Source of the DNA: Cunninghamia lanceolata
Lineage: Eukaryota > Streptophyta > Pinopsida > Cupressales > Cupressaceae
DNA length: 64,000 nucleotides
Reading direction: 5' to 3'
Assembly (NCBI GenBank): GCA_027924645.1
Contig: BSBN01000187.1
Coordinates: 17,440,001 to 17,504,000 of the forward strand
The notes beneath the pieces are model-generated. The model ran no database searches. It was not told where the DNA came from and saw nothing but the letters and a program-made list of their open reading frames with translations. Below, piece by piece: positions 47,913 to 57,887 of this stretch. Each line of letters begins with the position of its first letter. Within the stretch, counting starts at the first letter, position 1. The position numbers and the translations under genes were made by a program.

Positions 47913-50900
47913 TCACATGTACTGAAGAATGTCTGCAAAGGATGTCTGCAATTGGATCATTTCTGTAGCCCAACTTTGCTTCATTCTATCCAAAATTGAA
48001 ATGTGACCACTTAGCAAAAATGCAAAAGCTTCTGCCTGCTTGAGATCTGTCGGATCTTTTGTTTGGACGGTGGTCTGAGCATCACTGATGGCCTCATGCA
48101 TTGTTTCCAACTTAGGGATTATAATCCTTCTAAGTTCTCCCATCCGGTTAGTGATGTTCTTCCTTTCCTTCTCAAGATTTTTTATTTCATTCAAGACTGC
48201 AATGGTCTGACATTCTTGATTTATTATAGAGGAAGAGAGAGGATCAAAACTTTGAGATAAGCTTTGTAGCTTATCCTGTTCCTCTTTTATTTTCTTGTCA
48301 AATGCTGCTGTTGCCTTTGACCAGGATATACAAAATTTATAGATGTCACCGCCATCCTTAAGAGCATTCTCTAAGCTCTTTATTCCAATGCTTACAATCT
48401 TCCTATCTTTAGAGATTAATTCTAATATCTCTGAAAATCTTTTATCCAAAAATTCCTTCCGGACCTTTTCTTCAGCTGATTTTTCTAAAGAATCAAAATG
48501 TGTATCAACACTGCTGACTAAGGTTTTTAGATTACCGGAAGAGGAGGCTGTCGGATCTATCTGGATTGATGGCATGATCTTCACAAGTACTCCGGAAGCA
48601 GCCTCTATCAACTCACAGTCTTCCATATGAGACTTCAGGAGCTTTTCATTTGCCTTGGCATTTGCAAATGAAGCTATCTTCATTGTTTGTACCGGAGAGA
48701 GAGAGTCAAAATCAAATGGGCCTTTTAGAAGCTCCGGTTCATCAATCTCTAAAGTTTCTTTACTCAAAAACTGTTGAACAGTTTGTGCAGTGTCTCTTGC
48801 CGGAGACAGATGTTTCTTTTCTTCTGCAGTCTTAGAACTGTCAACCTCTTTATCTTTCACCATTGCTTCCTTCTCCTGTAATTGCTCTTCTTCTTTGGAT
48901 CCGGAGACTGTAGGGGAAACCGGAGGAGAGATGCTAGTTTGTTCATGAGCCACTTCTTCTGGAGCAGAGGGTCCCAAGTCCTCAGCTGTTTCTGTACCTA
49001 AATCCTCTATAACCGGAAGATTGAACCTTTTGAAGGCCTTCCGGAGGATCTCTTCTGTTTCTTGGGCCACTTTGTCAGTCTCGCCAAGCATGAGTTGATT
49101 CATCCTGGCTTTGCTTCTAAACTCATCTTTGCAGTCCTTGAAGATAATGTTCATTGTCTTGGGATCAATTTGAGGATATAGCTGAATAGCTATCTGCTCC
49201 CGGATCTCAAGATCTTTAGCATGAGCATTATTCTTTCTTACTTCCATTTCCTTTTCTAGGCTTTTGGGAATAAGAGATATTATTTCAATGAAAGCCTTAT
49301 TATATATGTTAAGATATTTTACTGTGGCCTCCTGCAGAGTCTTTTGGTCGGCCTCACTGAAGTCATCATATGATTCAGTCATTGGTTGAAGGTTTCCATC
49401 CACCGTGACCGACTTGATTATGCTCTCTAGTGACAGAGTGGGCTTTTCAACAGTTACCTCTGCCATTTCATCCTTGTCTTGGCCTGTGGAGGGCTTACCG
49501 GATCCTTTCTTCTTCTGTTTCTTTACTTCTCTTACTCCCTCATCTGATTCTGTTTCCTCTTCATCCTTTTGGCTTCCATAAGCCCTTGTGGCTTTTGTCT
49601 TGGATCTCTTACCGGATGCCTGAACTTCCGGTTTTGAACTTTTGGTTGTGGAAGGTGCAGGTCTCTTTGATGATCTGGTCTGGGTGGGAGTTTCAACCGG
49701 AGCACTTTCTTTGCTTTTCTCTTCTTCCTCGGCCTTCCTCCTCTTTTCCCGGCTGGCATCAAGTGCCTCCTTTGAGATACCTAGGCCTTGAGCAATGTGC
49801 TCTACTTCTTTTCTTACCTTTCTTTTAATCTCAGGTTCCCTGAGTTCCACATGTATTTTTACACTCAGCTCCTCAAAGGTTCCAAACCTTTCTGCCTTAG
49901 GATCTTTGGGCTGACTCAGCATGTGTTGAACATGTAGCTCCACTATCTGTTCATCCACTTCATACCCCATGGGCATGATCCAGACAGTCCTTGGCTCCAC
50001 TGCCTCCATTAGGCACTGATCAGTGTCAACCATAAAGCACACTGAGTCCTTGTATTTCTCAATGAGAGACTGGGGAATTCTCTCTCTTGCTTGCATCATG
50101 CTCTGAAAGTTTTTGAAGTATCCCCATAGAGCTGTATTTCTTGCTTTTGCATCCCCAAGTCCATGCAAATAGTCTCTTATCTGGACTGCAACAGGTTTGT
50201 CATTCTGCCATACCCATCCACTTGTTCCGGGTAGCTCATTCATGAAATAGAAGAATAGACATACAATAAGAGTACCATACTTAAAGGAATTCTTCTTATC
50301 CTTCTTGATTTTCTGTATATTTTCCATTAATTGGCTTAGCAGTAGTTCGCAAAGATCATACTCTGCATTCTTTCTTAGCATCTCATAGGCAGTGTATACT
50401 GCAGTTCCGGATACAGAATTCTCCCTGCTGGAGTGGTAGATCTTGTATCCTATTATCATTGATGCATATTTGATATCCGGATCGGAGATGTCTTCAATGG
50501 TCATTGCCCTTTTGTCAAATTTTGATCCGGTGGCCTCAGTTACAATGTTGTTCTTGACAGATTTGAGGATAGGTACTCCTCCGGAAGAGTATAGGCCAGT
50601 TACTGCTCTAATTGCCTCTTTTGTGATCTTGCAGGGTCTATCTAGCCATAGAAAGTTGTCATGCATCCTGCTCAGTACATACCGGACCCATTCATCCTCT
50701 TCAAAACAGGGGAAATGAATAAATTGCTCAAATTGTTTCTTCTGAATATCCTTATACTCTGGTTTAAGCTCAAAAGCATTGTCAATCAGCTGCTTGTGAT
50801 AGAGGTCTCTTAATTTGAATTCCCCAAATTCTTCAATGTTTGCATGTATGTAAACCCTAATGTCTTCGGTGTGTAAAACTCTGTGGGGAACACTAGAGAA

Positions 50901-50996
50901 GGCTCCTAGTGGGTCTACCTCCAATGATTTGTAGGGATGTTTCTTGAATGAGGGGCGAGGTCTATCAGAGATCTTAACTATGTTTGGAGTAGCCAT
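47913..50996 (-). CDS. Element B ORF2: 1027-aa protein of unknown family
   Basis: Intact frame from MATPNIVKISDRPRPSFKKH to a stop at 47913. Residues 1-400 are a folded-looking part with YIHANIEEFGE, FLWLDRPCKITKEAIRAVTG, CLFFYFMNELPG, WGYFKNFQSMMQARERIPQS and CFMVDTDQCLME. This is vaguely like the N-terminal domain of 'putative plant transposon protein' families, which is inference. Residues 400-520 are a Lys/Glu/Ser hinge with basic runs (RSKTKATR, KKQKKKG) that could be nuclear signals. The rest is mostly helical: EIISLIPKSLEKEMEVRKN, then an acidic region, then a coiled-coil C-terminus around INQECQTIAVLNEIKNLEKE. No DDE, YxDD, D-S/T-G, HHCC or nuclease motif was found. Conserved with the broken copy in element A. 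It sits 651 bases after gag. Function unknown. Confidence 0.9.
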   Translation of the reverse strand: MATPNIVKISDRPRPSFKKHPYKSLEVDPLGAFSSVPHRVLHTEDIRVYIHANIEEFGEFKLRDLYHKQLIDNAFELKPEYKDIQKKQFEQFIHFPCFEEDEWVRYVLSRMHDNFLWLDRPCKITKEAIRAVTGLYSSGGVPILKSVKNNIVTEATGSKFDKRAMTIEDISDPDIKYASMIIGYKIYHSSRENSVSGTAVYTAYEMLRKNAEYDLCELLLSQLMENIQKIKKDKKNSFKYGTLIVCLFFYFMNELPGTSGWVWQNDKPVAVQIRDYLHGLGDAKARNTALWGYFKNFQSMMQARERIPQSLIEKYKDSVCFMVDTDQCLMEAVEPRTVWIMPMGYEVDEQIVELHVQHMLSQPKDPKAERFGTFEELSVKIHVELREPEIKRKVRKEVEHIAQGLGISKEALDASREKRRKAEEEEKSKESAPVETPTQTRSSKRPAPSTTKSSKPEVQASGKRSKTKATRAYGSQKDEEETESDEGVREVKKQKKKGSGKPSTGQDKDEMAEVTVEKPTLSLESIIKSVTVDGNLQPMTESYDDFSEADQKTLQEATVKYLNIYNKAFIEIISLIPKSLEKEMEVRKNNAHAKDLEIREQIAIQLYPQIDPKTMNIIFKDCKDEFRSKARMNQLMLGETDKVAQETEEILRKAFKRFNLPVIEDLGTETAEDLGPSAPEEVAHEQTSISPPVSPTVSGSKEEEQLQEKEAMVKDKEVDSSKTAEEKKHLSPARDTAQTVQQFLSKETLEIDEPELLKGPFDFDSLSPVQTMKIASFANAKANEKLLKSHMEDCELIEAASGVLVKIMPSIQIDPTASSSGNLKTLVSSVDTHFDSLEKSAEEKVRKEFLDKRFSEILELISKDRKIVSIGIKSLENALKDGGDIYKFCISWSKATAAFDKKIKEEQDKLQSLSQSFDPLSSSIINQECQTIAVLNEIKNLEKERKNITNRMGELRRIIIPKLETMHEAISDAQTTVQTKDPTDLKQAEAFAFLLSGHISILDRMKQSWATEMIQLQTSFADILQYM

Positions 50997-51647
50997 TCTT
51001 CAAAGATTTGCAGTGAGGTAATGAAAAACGGAGAATACCTTATGCGCCTTCGGTTTGCACGGAGTGGTTGGATTGATTTCTTTATGCAATAGCTTCGGCA
51101 GGAGATCCTTGGTGCTTGATGAACCTTGTTGCAGAGCTCCACTTTTCGCTTCTTCTCGAGTGCAGAATGAGCAAATGACCTTTGAGAAATCCCTTAAATT
51201 GCTCCGCGAACCCTAATATCTGTCTGCAATAAATGCTTCACCTACATCATTCCGGTTTGCCTTGTCTGGATAGTTTGGAGTATCTCGGATTGGTTCTGAT
51301 CTGAGAATATCATCCGGATCTTTCAATCATGAATAAATCGAGGTAACATATTACAAGAGCATCCCAAACACTCTGTCCAATCCGTAGAACAAGATAGTGC
51401 ATTTCTGGATCTTTTCGGACCTTTTTGTAATCCTCTATCATACCGGAGCATCTCCCTGAACAGGTCTTATTTGATCGATCACAGCTTCTTCATAACTCCA
51501 TGCAGACCTCTGAAAACTTGACTGAAGTATCTCAAGACTCATATCTACAAACCCTTTGATCCGCATCTTGTGCCACATCCGGCACCACTTGTTTGGCTGG
51601 GGGAACAAGATTTTCTTTTTGTCTCCCCCTGAGCCTGAGCTCACCTT
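50997..51647 (-). other. Spacer between gag and ORF2 of element B
   Basis: 651 bases with no long frame, too long for readthrough or simple frameshifting to connect the two ORFs. A subgenomic, spliced or internally initiated mRNA for ORF2 is expected. I could not identify splice sites with confidence. Confidence 0.6.
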
Positions 51648-52826
51648 TTAATTTCTGGAAGAAATATCAGCACCAGGGTCTGGTGCGGATCCGACCTCTA
51701 CATTCTCTGAACTTTTCTTCACCCAAATCTTGCTCATCTGATTCCTAACCTCATCCGTATTCATCTTTTGTTTACCCTTGTCTTGATTCTGATTATACAC
51801 CGGACCTCTTATGTCCTGATTCTTGTTTCTGCAGACTTTAGCATTATGACCGGACCTATTGCAGATTTGGCAAATAACATTTCTTTGCATCTTTGACTGA
51901 TATCCTCTTGATCTGCATTGATTATCCCTATGACCTATTCTATTGCATGTGAAGCATCTACCTTTGAATGATTTGTTTACTTGCATAATTCTGCATTCAT
52001 GGGATTTGTGTCCATACCTTTTGCAGTTGAAGCACTGTCCGGAGAAGGATGAGTTAATCTGATTCATTCTCATTCTGCACTGATCAGCTTTGTGACCAAA
52101 GTGGTTGCAGCTGTGGCAGTATCCATTGAAGGATGGATATCTTTGAGCATTTGGCTGTCTTACCGGAGGTCTTCTAGGCCTGTTCCTTGGATTTTCTGAT
52201 CCAAGATTCTTCTGACCAGATCCGGAGCTTTCTCCTTTCTCATATCCCAAACCATACTTGTCATCTGTCCTCTTTTGACTTCCAAGAAGAACTTCAAGTT
52301 GAGCAGAACTTATCTTGAATTTCTCTTTATATTCATTTGTTGTTTGAAGGTCTCTTTTGAGAGAGGCAATTTGATCCTCAAGTTTTCCTTCATTATCTTT
52401 GGCATCTTCAAGATCAGATTCAAGATGTCTGATAATCCTGTCCATCTGGTGGCATTCTTCTGATTTTTCTTTGAGAGTTTGTCTTAGATTGTCTTCAGCC
52501 TTTCTTTTTTCTTCAATCTCTTGAGTAAACTTTATAGTTCCTGATTCCATTTCATGTCTTAACATAATGACTTCTTTTGATAACTTTTCACATAACTTGG
52601 TTTGCTCAGTCAATTCTTCATTTGTATTGCTTTCTTCACTTTGTCTTGCCAACTGTTGAAGCAGCTCCTTTCTCTTTTTCATAGAGAGACTTAGTTTGTC
52701 TTTTAATTCTCTCATGAATTCATCAGCCTGTTTGAGTCTTTCCTTTAATTCACTGACTTCAGAATTTGACTGTTCAAGATCCTCAAGAGCAGTCTTGAGT
52801 TGCTCTCTTAAACCATATGCATCCAT
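51648..52826 (-). CDS. Element B Gag: coiled coil plus four CCHC zinc knuckles
   Basis: 392 codons starting MDAYGLREQLKTALEDLEQS. Residues 1-195 are a long Lys/Glu/Leu-rich coiled coil. A Gly/Ser/Arg/Pro linker follows (RNRPRRPPVRQPNAQRYPSF). Four CX2CX4HX4C knuckles come next: CHSCNHFGHKADQC (about 235), CFNCKRYGHKSHEC (about 263), CFTCNRIGHRDNQC (about 291) and CQICNRSGHNAKVC (about 320). Such knuckles bind retroelement RNA. There is no recognisable retrotransposon capsid domain, which is unusual; the coiled coil may do the assembly (inference). It ends GADISSRN. The start lies about 60 bases after the PBS. Three of the knuckles are well conserved in element A. Confidence 0.9.
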   Translation of the reverse strand: MDAYGLREQLKTALEDLEQSNSEVSELKERLKQADEFMRELKDKLSLSMKKRKELLQQLARQSEESNTNEELTEQTKLCEKLSKEVIMLRHEMESGTIKFTQEIEEKRKAEDNLRQTLKEKSEECHQMDRIIRHLESDLEDAKDNEGKLEDQIASLKRDLQTTNEYKEKFKISSAQLEVLLGSQKRTDDKYGLGYEKGESSGSGQKNLGSENPRNRPRRPPVRQPNAQRYPSFNGYCHSCNHFGHKADQCRMRMNQINSSFSGQCFNCKRYGHKSHECRIMQVNKSFKGRCFTCNRIGHRDNQCRSRGYQSKMQRNVICQICNRSGHNAKVCRNKNQDIRGPVYNQNQDKGKQKMNTDEVRNQMSKIWVKKSSENVEVGSAPDPGADISSRN

Positions 52827-52877
52827 TTGAAATCCCAGATCTTCCTCAAGCTGTTAGGCTCTATTAGGAGGAACTTA

Positions 52878-52889
52878 GCTCTGATACCA
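52878..52889 (-). other. Primer-binding site of element B
   Basis: Minus strand TGGTATCAGAGC, the exact initiator-Met tRNA site, two bases inside the 5' LTR. Confidence 0.92.
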
Positions 52890-52891
52890 AT

Positions 52892-53983
52892 TGTTGATAA
52901 CTGAGAGGGGGGGGGGTGAATCAGTTATCCTAATTATTTCTTTTATTGAACTTTCCTTTTAATTGATGCAGCATAAGATCAAACATAAAACATTAACCAT
53001 AAAACAAAAAACACATGACACAGTATTTTTGACATGGAAACCCTGTTAAGGGAGAAAACCACGGGGTGATTAACCCAAAATTATTCTCTGTTAGAAGAAT
53101 AGGAAATTACAAAGATGGCACTTGCCAATTAGGGCTCACTGCCCGAGCACACTGCTCACAAGAGGCCCACTGCCTACAAGAAGACACACTGTCTACAAAG
53201 TGATGAGAATCACAGTCTTGAACTGATTGGAAGCATCTGCATATGCTGGAGTTCAGTTCCGGTTAGGCTCAGTACACTGATCTGCTGCACTTCATCTTTC
53301 CTCTGTTCTTTATTCTGCTATCTTTCACATACCGGATCCTTTTGCTACCTCTGCTCTTTATCTGGACTTATTCGCATATCACTCCATATCAACACACACT
53401 TCACAACTAAATCCATCCTCTATATATATCCGCACAAGTAATTTCATCACCTTTCTAGTCGGCATCCGGAACAGTCTAGTTTCTTATAAACTTTCATTCT
53501 GTCGGCTGAATCCTTCCTCACCAAGCAATGCGGATCAAGCATATACTTGTAGATATCATTAATCATGTCGGCCAAACATGATTCATGCCTTCACAACCTC
53601 TGTCATCAATAGTAACCCATCCGGAAAGCAGTCTGATACTCTGCCAGTCAGTTCTTCCTCTGTTTTCACTGTCTCTCAGGAATCCGGTACTCAACCATTC
53701 ATATCTTTTTCCTTGTCCATCACCGGAGGCTAAATCCTTGGAATATACCACTCAAGGTAGTCCTCTTGACTTCCCCAAATCCGCACTGTACCAAGACACT
53801 TCCTCTGAGAGGTCCGGACCAATCTGTCGGACCTTGCCACATGCTCTGTTCTTCTTCACCGGACCACAACATTCTTTATTCTGACTTCCGGTAGAGGCAC
53901 ATCATGACTTGCGGATATGTGGGATGACCTTTGTTGCCATCAATGACAACAACCATGAATCCATATAGTGTCTCTTGCCAACA
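52892..53983 (-). repeat. 5' LTR of element B
   Basis: Nearly identical to 46590-47680; differs by one extra G in the G-run and about six substitutions. Followed by AAAAC and then the rest of the C LTR. Confidence 0.95.
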
Positions 53984-53988
53984 AAAAC

Positions 53989-54488
53989 CAGTCAGCAGAT
54001 ATGAATTTTATTCAACTACAGGAAATCAAGAGATACAAAATTGCTTGCCTCTTACTGGCAGAGCTCTGGAAATTTCTTTCCTGTAAATTCCCTTCCCTCA
54101 ATTGTTCCTGCTGAAATTGCTCCGGCAATATTTTCCTTCTCCGGTAATTCCACTGCTCTCCAACGCTATCACTGCGCCCTTTGCTTTCACTGCAAATCAA
54201 TTTGCTATCACCGCAAATTTATTTATTTGCTATCGCTGCAAATACTTCTCGGATCTGTGTTTTCCAAATGCCTATTGATCCTCTTTTATAATCCCCTTAT
54301 TGGAAACCAATGGCCATGATTTAATTTTAATCAATGGCTAGGATTAATTAGACTCTAAACCCTAATATCTAGAAGTCTCTCAAGAAATCAATTATCTAGG
54401 TATGGAGATAATTATTCCACCTGTGTTTCCAGCCTCGTAATCTCCACCCGAGACTAGAACACCTGTCCAAGCTACACAAAAATTAACA
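53989..54488 (-). repeat. 5' LTR of element C, second piece
   Basis: 500 bases matching 41727-42226; completes the LTR interrupted by element B. Confidence 0.95.
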
Positions 54489-54765
54489 ACGAGTGCTTCT
54501 CAAATTCCCATGGCACTCCTAGAAATCATCTTCCATCCTCATTAGGTTCATAATTCTTGCTTTAAAGATTCCCCTAATGAGGTCTTCAGCATCTTGTTTG
54601 GCCTTAATGGTCATATGCTTCACTTTAGCCTGCTAGTTTTCAACATGATCCTACAACATCTACTTGTCATCTTGTGAGGGATTATCCTCTTGAATAGCCC
54701 TTGCCAGTAGAGGAGGAGCAACTGAACTCAACATCTTAATCTGCTTTATACAATTTTCTAACTTT
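54489..54765 (-). pseudogene. Decayed ORF of unknown family, middle part
   Basis: Minus-strand coding-like blocks KVKLENCIKQIKMLSSVAPP, then ARAIQEDNPSQDDK, then KAKQDAEDLIRGIFKARIMN, with stops between. It continues into 41522 across element C and comes from 55636 across the solo LTR. The family is unknown. Confidence 0.4.
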
Positions 54766-54770
54766 ACCTT

Positions 54771-55630
54771 TGTAATCGAATAATTTGGACAAAAGAAAGA
54801 TAAAACAAAACATGCATTACCTTTGACCAAACCTTTCAAATACCTTAGATATCTTGAAGGATCGATGCATGCATGTTTTGTTTCTTGAATGATTAGATGT
54901 TGATTTCTCACGTTCGCAGCATGACGATTGGATGGAGATTGATGAGTTGATTATAGATAGAAAATTAGAGGATTGGAATACTAGAGGAATTTTGGTAGCA
55001 TGATGTTGCATGCGAGAAAATGGGATCCCAAAAAGACCAGAGAAGGGTTTAATTTATAGGCAAAGGTGAGAGGATGTAGGGATAAAACTTCCATTTTGTG
55101 AGTGGTAGTAGAATTAGAAAGTTGATCATGCAACAAGAGAGAAGAAATGGAAGGTGAATGAAGTTAACTTGAGAGATGATTTGAGTCATCTTGAGAGATG
55201 GAAATGGAAGGTGAGCTAATAATTTAAATAATTTACTATTATTTAAATCATGAGGCATGTGAGGATAAAATAAATAAAATTATTTATTTATTTATTTTAA
55301 GTGGGGAGACAAAGTGATAAATTAAAATAAAATAAAAGATTTATCTTATTTAAATTCAAGAGGAAAGGGGATTAAATAAATAAAAAAAAATTCTTTATTT
55401 AATAATGTGAAGTGGGATAAATTAAATAAATGTTAGATTTATTTAATTTATTAAAGGAAGTGCTAGGATGAAGAAGGGGTTATGAATAGAAAGGGAATAA
55501 ATGAAATTAGTCAAATAAATAAGATTTATTTAACTAATTAGGTGGTGACATGTGTACCTAGGGCAAAACATGCTACAAGATGTCTAAATGATGTAATGTT
55601 GCAAGAGATGGACATTTTTGGGTGTCTACA
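54771..55630 (-). mobile_element. Solo LTR, 860 bp
   Basis: Begins TGTAATCG and ends GTGTCTACA on the plus strand (TGTA..TACA). Flanked by ACCTT (54766-54770 and 55631-55635). In minus orientation it opens TGTAGACACCCAAAAATG, a common gypsy-type LTR start. No internal region remains, so the element was probably lost by LTR-LTR recombination. Confidence 0.75.
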
Positions 55631-55635
55631 ACCTT

Positions 55636-56720
55636 CTTTTGTTTCAACTCATGATTTAATCTTCTTGCAACAAGGTATCATATTCACTCTACAACTTGCT
55701 TAGTTATTGCCTTGCTAAATAGAGCAGTGTGCACAGTTAAAGTTGCAGCCTTAGGATTAGGTGTGTCTGCTACCCTCTTAACAATTAAGTATCTAATTAA
55801 TCCTTGAGATTCATCTTGAACTATGGGCTTCTCATGCTTAGGGGCAATAGACCATAGTGCCAATGTTTTCTAACTTGGATGATATTTAGATCCTAAATAA
55901 AATGTTTTGGCCTATTCAACATTTAAAAAAATATCTCCCCGCTCTGCATTCCTTCTCACAATATAAAAGGCTAGTGCTGATGCTATGTCCCAACCAGGAA
56001 ACAATAGGCATCCACTCTCTTGCGCCAACCTTCTTGGTTGTTCAGGGGTTATAATATCACTATTGACATAAATGTTGAATCTCCATCCTCTACCTTAGGA
56101 TCAATGCCCAAGACCTTGTTAAATTCTTGCCCAGTTTGCAAATCAGTCTGAGCAAATATTTTCAATCCGAGGACAAAGTTTTGAATTCATTAGTTCTAAT
56201 GAACTAATCATCACCTATAAAAGTTTCACAGGCCTTGGTACTCACATCATTTACCATCTCTTGTCCTTCTAATTCACCCAGCACAGTGACAACCCTTAGG
56301 ACAGTAGCCTGGATTCTCCATGTATGCTTTGGAGATTTGATTGCCTTGATGATTTTTGCGTTGGCAAGATCTGACTCATCAATATCATCATTCCAAATAA
56401 GTGGCACTAGATTAGTTTAAGGATCACTGAGTGGTTTCTATTCTTATGATAGTTCAAATGACCTTTCTACCAACACTTCCTTCCCTTTGGACTGTGCAAT
56501 TTCTACACTGCTAGTCTACTGAGTTGCCTCTACTCCACTCGGTTGAGAGGGTCCATGTTCATATGTTGACATAGGAGGAGTAGGGCTTTGAATCACTAGG
56601 ATTTTGGGGCACAAAGCATATAGAGCAACCAAATTCCTAAGCATGGCATTCATCTTTTGAATAGGGTCACTAATTCCAAGTAAAACCTCTTAAAGTTTAT
56701 AGGATCATCTTTTGCAAGCT
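55636..56720 (-). pseudogene. Decayed ORF of unknown family, N-terminal part
   Basis: Minus-strand blocks: PLIWNDDIDESDLANAKIIK, then KHTWRIQATVLRVVTVLGEL and EGQEMVNDVSTKACETFIGDD (56407-56204), then FAQTDLQTGQEFNKVLGIDP with GDSTFMSIVIL (about 56165-56060), then weaker blocks to 55640. Stops and frameshifts are frequent. The surviving text looks like one protein rather than noise. No catalytic motif; perhaps a retroelement ORF related to that at 58.7-60.4 kb. Low certainty. Confidence 0.45.
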
Positions 56721-57887
56721 TAGTCTTGTTGTGCCTTACACGCATGCCCCATTTTTCTTTTGGCAAAATATGGACCCCCCTCTTTTATTTTTGCTTAGAT
56801 TGAGTTTTTTGTCTTATTTTATTCTTCCTTCTTTTCGTCCAAAGGAAGTATGTTTTAAGTTTTTGAATGACTATGGATTAGTTCATCAAGTGTCTAGCTT
56901 ATTTGCAAAAGATTTGAGTGTGTGTTCCTTTGTAAAATTTTGTGTTTCTTGCAAAATTACACTTTAGGCTAGCTATTGGATGTCATGTCTCTTGGACATG
57001 TATTCTATCCACTTGGTTTTCTTCGTGAAGTTTGTTTCATTGTTTTAGGAGTTTAGGTTGTGTCAAGGTTTGTATATTCTCGATGTGTTACCAAATGTGT
57101 ATTACTCTACTTGTTTAACCCAATGTCTGGTCCCCTTAATTTTTTTGCAAAAGTTGAGTTGACATTGAAAGTCATTGAGAAATTGGTTTGCGGAATTCCG
57201 CTTTAAGATATTATGGGGTTGTCTTATGTATTTGGATCTCCATATCTTTCCCATAAGTTTTCATTCATAGGTAAGAGTCAAGGTTTGTTAAGTTTAGCGG
57301 ATTTGCAAAATTGTATATGCCTACTTCCATTTTTATGATAGAGTTCAAATGTCCATTTTCTTTGCTTATTCCTACCAAAAGAAATATGACATCCCTTTGT
57401 GTTAGCATACTTCATGTACCTTTTCTCTTGCATTAATAGCAACATGCATTAGGGCTCCGAGAATTATAAATTCAATTTAAATTTTTATTTGGACACTTCA
57501 CATTCAAATTCCTTAAGCTCCGGTGATCTAAAACTCTCAAACAAATAGAAATCAAATTGCATTGCCAAGTTCAAGATAAATCAAACAATATTTCCTCGTA
57601 AGAGTGCAATCACAATCCCCTATGGTGATGTTGAGGCTCATTCATGCACCTCAAAGCCTTGTTGTGAGTTAGGGCTTTTTTAATCTCACAAATTTAATGT
57701 CTCTATCGAGCTTCAAAACTTGGTGGATTTCCCTTTTCAATTTGCTTTTGAATTTCAAACTGTTTGATTGATTAAAAGGAAAACCCTTGTATCAAAATCA
57801 AATTTGAGCCGTTGATTCAAGTGTTAGATTCGTGGGATTAAACTCTACCCATTCGATCAAATAAGAGTATTGTAATTGTGCTATTAA
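56721..57887. other. No gene seen
   Basis: AT-rich; a 78-codon plus-strand frame at 56731 has no motif. Confidence 0.55.

Larger units (their letters stand above)
46590..53983 (-). mobile_element. Element B: young pol-less LTR retrotransposon with Gag and intact ORF2
   Basis: LTRs 46590-47680 (1091 bp) and 52892-53983 (1092 bp) with TGTTG..CAACA ends. Target repeat AAAAC is perfect (46585-46589 and 53984-53988). The initiator-Met PBS and polypurine tract place the element on the minus strand. Two intact ORFs, Gag (392 aa) and ORF2 (1027 aa), fill most of the interior. RT, RNase H and integrase are absent and no space is left for them. LTRs differ at about six bases plus one G in a G-run. It must borrow polymerase and integrase from another element, so it is non-autonomous. 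Confidence 0.96.
41528..54488 (-). mobile_element. Element C: young Ty1/copia retrotransposon, its 5' LTR split by element B
   Basis: LTRs are 41528-42226 (699 bp) and 46391-46589 plus 53989-54488 (199 + 500 = 699 bp). Target repeat ACGAG is perfect (41523-41527 and 54489-54493). PBS, polypurine tract and one uninterrupted polyprotein are present. LTRs differ at about six sites by eye (under 1%), so the insertion is recent. The B insertion in the 5' LTR probably disrupts its promoter. Confidence 0.96.

Noticed and set aside
48063..50718. Open frames on the plus strand opposite ORF2 of element B
   Set aside because: Shadows of the conserved minus-strand ORF2; not kept in element A.
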